Source: Sphingomonas mali NBRC 15500 (GTDB lineage Bacteria; Pseudomonadota; Alphaproteobacteria; Sphingomonadales; Sphingomonadaceae). Taken from it: a stretch of 64,000 nucleotides of DNA. Location: positions 30,622 to 94,621 of the forward strand of contig NZ_BCYX01000018.1 in the NCBI RefSeq assembly GCF_001598415.1. The letters are read 5' to 3'. The notes beneath the pieces are model-generated. The model had not been told where the DNA came from, did not search any database, and saw only the letters and a program-made list of their open reading frames with translations. Positions 61,789 through 64,000 of the stretch are shown here, in pieces (within the stretch, counting starts at the first letter, position 1; each line of letters begins with the position of its first letter). Made by a program: the position numbers and the translations under genes.

Positions 61789-62412
61789 TCAGAACGGCGA
61801 AATCAGGAACATCGGGATCAGCTTGGCGGTGATGGTACGCAACTCGTCGTCGCCCTGACCGAGCATATCGCGCAACTGCGGGCCGATCACCGCGTCGCCG
61901 AATGCGCAGACCGCGATCAGCAATACCGCGGCGCGGACACGGGCATCGGCATCCTCGTCGACGAACTTGTCGCGGAAGGCGACGACCAGCGACCGGACCG
62001 CCTCGCGGATCGGTTCGAGATGGCCGAAATCGCGCGACATCGCGATCCATGCGGCGAGTTGTCCGGCGCCCCCCTGGTCGAAGGCGTCGAACACCCGATT
62101 GACCAGCGCGCGCGGCGCCGCGCTGTCGCTGCTCAGTGCCGCGACCGCGTCGTCGAGCGCGGCGGTGAGGTCGCGGATCATCGATCCCATCAGCGCCGAT
62201 TGCAGCCCCGCCGCCGAGCCGAAATGATGCAGCACATTGGCATGCGACATGCCGATCTCGCGACCGACATTGGCGAGCGTCACCGCGGCTGGCCCGCCGT
62301 CGAGCAGCAGCCTGCGCGCCGCTATCAGCCCTTCTTCACGCGCCTCGTCGCCCAGCCGCTTGCGGCGGCGGACTCGCTCCGGTGGGTCTCCGGCCGGTTC
62401 GCTCTTGGCCAT
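61789..62412 (-). CDS. TetR-family transcriptional regulator
   Basis: A 207-residue regulator with a helix-turn-helix (VTLANVGREIGMSHANVLHH) at about 38-60. The C-terminal part follows the TetR fold with LVNRVFDAFDQGGAGQLAAW. ATG at 62412 starts MAKSEPAG after a GAAGAGAG sequence; an in-frame ATG farther upstream at 62499 would extend into the promoter region. It is divergent from the PF10118 gene, with a perfect palindrome between them, the expected arrangement for self-repression and control of that gene. Confidence 0.88.
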   Translation of the reverse strand: MAKSEPAGDPPERVRRRKRLGDEAREEGLIAARRLLLDGGPAAVTLANVGREIGMSHANVLHHFGSAAGLQSALMGSMIRDLTAALDDAVAALSSDSAAPRALVNRVFDAFDQGGAGQLAAWIAMSRDFGHLEPIREAVRSLVVAFRDKFVDEDADARVRAAVLLIAVCAFGDAVIGPQLRDMLGQGDDELRTITAKLIPMFLISPF

Positions 62413-62557
62413 CTCTCTTCGTCGCTCCGCTGCCGGCCGTTCCAGCCTATATCGACATGCTTGTAGATATATTCGTGGTTTCGTCATCCCCTGCGACACA
62501 AAAAGTCCCGAATCCTTATCCGGCGAGCCCCTATTTGCGTAGGCCGAAACCCATGAT

Positions 62558-62575
62558 ATTTACATCAATGTAAAT
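62558..62575. promoter_or_regulatory. Perfect 18-bp palindrome, probable TetR operator
   Basis: ATTTACAT-CA-ATGTAAAT is an exact inverted repeat of 8 bases per arm, 22 bases before the PF10118 gene start and 146 bases from the TetR start. Its AT-richness stands out in this high-GC region. The TTTACA-N4-TGTAAA form recalls operators of fatty-acid-related TetR regulators, but this is resemblance only. Confidence 0.75.
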
Positions 62576-62597
62576 TTGATTCGCAATGGAGATCCAG

Positions 62598-63452
62598 ATG
62601 GCTCGCCGGACCCAAACGCCGTCCGAACTGGCGATCAACAAGAGGGACTGGAAATTCGGCCGCGGCGAAAGCACGCGGCGCTGGTGGCATGGCGGCGACC
62701 CCGGCCGCACCGCGTTCTACAACGCGCTGTCCTCGACCTTTCCGGTCGGCGAGAAGTTCTTCATGACCGCGATCCGCCCCTATCGCGATGATACGGCGGA
62801 GCCGCTGCGCAGCCAGATCGACGATTTCATGTACCAGGAATCGACGCATTCGCGCGAACACGTCTTCTTCAACCGCCAGGCGCGCGACGCTGGATACGAC
62901 ATCCAGCCGGGCGAGGATCGTGCCGCCCGGACCATCGCCTGGGCGCGCCGCCGGCCGCCGATCGTGCAGCTTGCCGCGACGTGCGCGCTCGAACATTTCA
63001 CGGCGGCGATGGCGCATGCCGCGCTGGCGAATCCCGAGCATCTCGGGCCCGCCGACCCGGAGGCGCGCAACATGTGGCGCTGGCATGCCATCGAGGAGAT
63101 CGAGCACAAGGCGGTAGCCTATGACACGTGGAACCATGCGACGCGCGATATGCCACGCGTCCGGCGCTGGCTGTTGCGCTCGGTCGTGATGGCGACGGCG
63201 AGTGCACGGCTGCATTATGTGCTGTTCCGCAACACCGCGGAACTGTTGGCGCAGGACGGCAAAAACGACTGGCGGACCTGGCTTCGCCTGCTCGGCTATC
63301 TCTATCGGCGCCCCGGCATGATGCGCGTCGTGCTGGTCAGCATGATCGGCTATTTTCGTCCCGGCTTCCATCCCTGGGAAGTCGATGACCGGGCACTCGT
63401 CTCGAGCGCGCTAGCCACGCTGGCGCCCCCGGGCGGGGCCGTGGCGGCGTGA
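62598..63452 (+). CDS. Predicted metal-dependent hydrolase (PF10118 family)
   Basis: A 284-residue protein of a ferritin-like family annotated as 'predicted metal-dependent hydrolase'. Candidate ligands are in QESTHSREH (about 75-83), LEHFTAAM and HAIEEIEHKA, the E/H pairs of a four-helix di-metal site. The C-terminal half has hydrophobic helices that may touch the membrane. The ATG at 62598 is chosen because GGAG lies 6 bases upstream. It shares its control region with the TetR-AraC genes and overlaps the following DUF2147 gene by one base. The true reaction is not established for the family. Confidence 0.85.
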   Translation: MARRTQTPSELAINKRDWKFGRGESTRRWWHGGDPGRTAFYNALSSTFPVGEKFFMTAIRPYRDDTAEPLRSQIDDFMYQESTHSREHVFFNRQARDAGYDIQPGEDRAARTIAWARRRPPIVQLAATCALEHFTAAMAHAALANPEHLGPADPEARNMWRWHAIEEIEHKAVAYDTWNHATRDMPRVRRWLLRSVVMATASARLHYVLFRNTAELLAQDGKNDWRTWLRLLGYLYRRPGMMRVVLVSMIGYFRPGFHPWEVDDRALVSSALATLAPPGGAVAA

Positions 63453-63880
63453 TGCGGCGAATGATCCTGCGGGGATTGGGGCTGGGCATCATGCTGGGCG
63501 GGCTCACGGTGCCAGCACAAGCGGCCGATATCGCCGGTTTATGGTCGACGGGTAGCCAGGACGGTCGCGTCCAGATCTATCGCTGCGGCGCGGCCTATTG
63601 CGGCCGCATCGTCGATGCCGCGCCGCTCCGCGTCAATCCCGACCAGCGCGACGTGCACAATGCCGACGCTGCGCTGCGGACGCGCCGGCTCAAGGGGTTG
63701 GTGGTGATCGCCGGATTCACCGGTGGGCCGACCGAATGGAAAGGCGGCCCGGTGTATGACCCGGAAACGGGCGATGGGGCTGCCACCGGCTATCTGAAGC
63801 TGCGCGCCGACGGCAAGCTCGAGCTCAAGGGTTGCGTCGCGATCTTCTGCCGCACCAAGGTCTGGACGCGAGCGAGATAG
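63452..63880 (+). CDS. DUF2147 exported protein
   Basis: A 142-residue protein with a signal peptide (LGLGIMLGGLTVPAQA). The mature domain has the DUF2147 pattern: IAGLWSTGSQDGRVQIYRCG, then AAYCGRIV, GGPVYDPETGDG and LELKGCVAIFCRTKVWTR, a lipocalin-like beta barrel. Four cysteines may pair. Start is the ATG at 63452, overlapping the previous stop; a GTG three bases earlier is possible. It is transcribed with the PF10118 gene. Confidence 0.9.
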   Translation: MRRMILRGLGLGIMLGGLTVPAQAADIAGLWSTGSQDGRVQIYRCGAAYCGRIVDAAPLRVNPDQRDVHNADAALRTRRLKGLVVIAGFTGGPTEWKGGPVYDPETGDGAATGYLKLRADGKLELKGCVAIFCRTKVWTRAR

Positions 63881-63905
63881 GGGCTGGGCGGCGTTTTTGC
63901 TTATT

Positions 63906-63953
63906 CCCTCTCCCGCGTGCGGGAGAGGGAGGGGCCCACCGCGAAGCGGTGGG
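63906..63953. repeat. Double-hairpin dispersed repeat
   Basis: Two perfect inverted repeats in tandem: CCCTCTCCCGC-GT-GCGGGAGAGGG (63906-63929) and CCCACCGC-GAA-GCGGTGGG (63935-63953). This composite occurs widely between genes in alphaproteobacteria. It follows the DUF2147 stop and could protect or end its transcript; a T-rich stretch begins about 20 bases later. Confidence 0.85.
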
Positions 63954-64000
63954 AAGGTGAGGGTCTTCTTTCCTCTTTTTTTGGCTTCAACCGCTCGGAA

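Overview
The window is a gene-dense, high-GC chromosomal segment whose content points to an alphaproteobacterium of the Sphingomonadales (Sphingomonas or a close relative). The pointers are two large TonB-dependent receptors, an autotransporter, an Aas-type three-domain acyltransferase, NagB-II instead of NagB, and many short GC-rich inverted repeats between genes. This placement is inferred from gene content; no 16S or marker phylogeny was possible. There is no prophage, CRISPR array or intact mobile element. The only mobile DNA is a decayed IS5-type transposase at 1640-2185.

Layout. 1-2339: truncated carboxymuconolactone-decarboxylase protein, zinc alcohol dehydrogenase, IS5 remnant. 2340-7193: 1617-aa autotransporter. 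7669-7745: tRNA-Arg(CCG). 7813-10857 (minus): secreted serine protease, dapB, nth and a small secreted protein, with protease and dapB sharing ATGA. 11005-17341 (minus): aas fusion and a DUF2339 membrane protein. 17441-22558: TetR regulator, hemerythrin protein and thioredoxin-reductase-like flavoprotein, a beta-propeller-like protein, then a LuxR-type regulator, two unknown small proteins and a winged-helix regulator. 22587-29945 (minus): a tripartite RND efflux operon led by a conserved unknown 133-aa protein and preceded by its probable TetR repressor, with three matching operator-like sites.

30060-43581 is mostly an N-acetylglucosamine/chitin-oligosaccharide utilisation locus. On the minus strand lie a GntR/UTRA regulator, NagB-II deaminase and NagA deacetylase. 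On the plus strand lie a TonB-dependent receptor, a secreted GH20 hexosaminidase, an EIIA-HPr-EI fusion (NagF type) and an EIICB permease (NagE type). Together they form a path from outer-membrane uptake to fructose-6-phosphate. The two arms diverge from a 235-bp region with three copies of a TTGGTATTG-like element.

43569-52646 holds a TPR-sulfotransferase, a carbonic anhydrase/SulP transporter pair, small unknown proteins and an OmpR/EnvZ-type two-component system. 52646-60487 is a dicarboxylate locus: divergent dctA and dctBD, with dctA followed at once by a TonB-dependent receptor and a secreted SGNH-hydrolase-like protein. The DctD homologue has a complete AAA+ core but lacks the GAFTGA loop needed to contact sigma-54. 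The intergenic region has two 16-bp dyads 31 bp apart and no visible -24/-12 promoter. This dctA-receptor-hydrolase unit under an atypical DctD is the best candidate for something not previously described. 60828-64000: AraC and TetR regulators divergent from a PF10118 'metal-dependent hydrolase' and a DUF2147 protein, with a perfect 18-bp palindrome between them.
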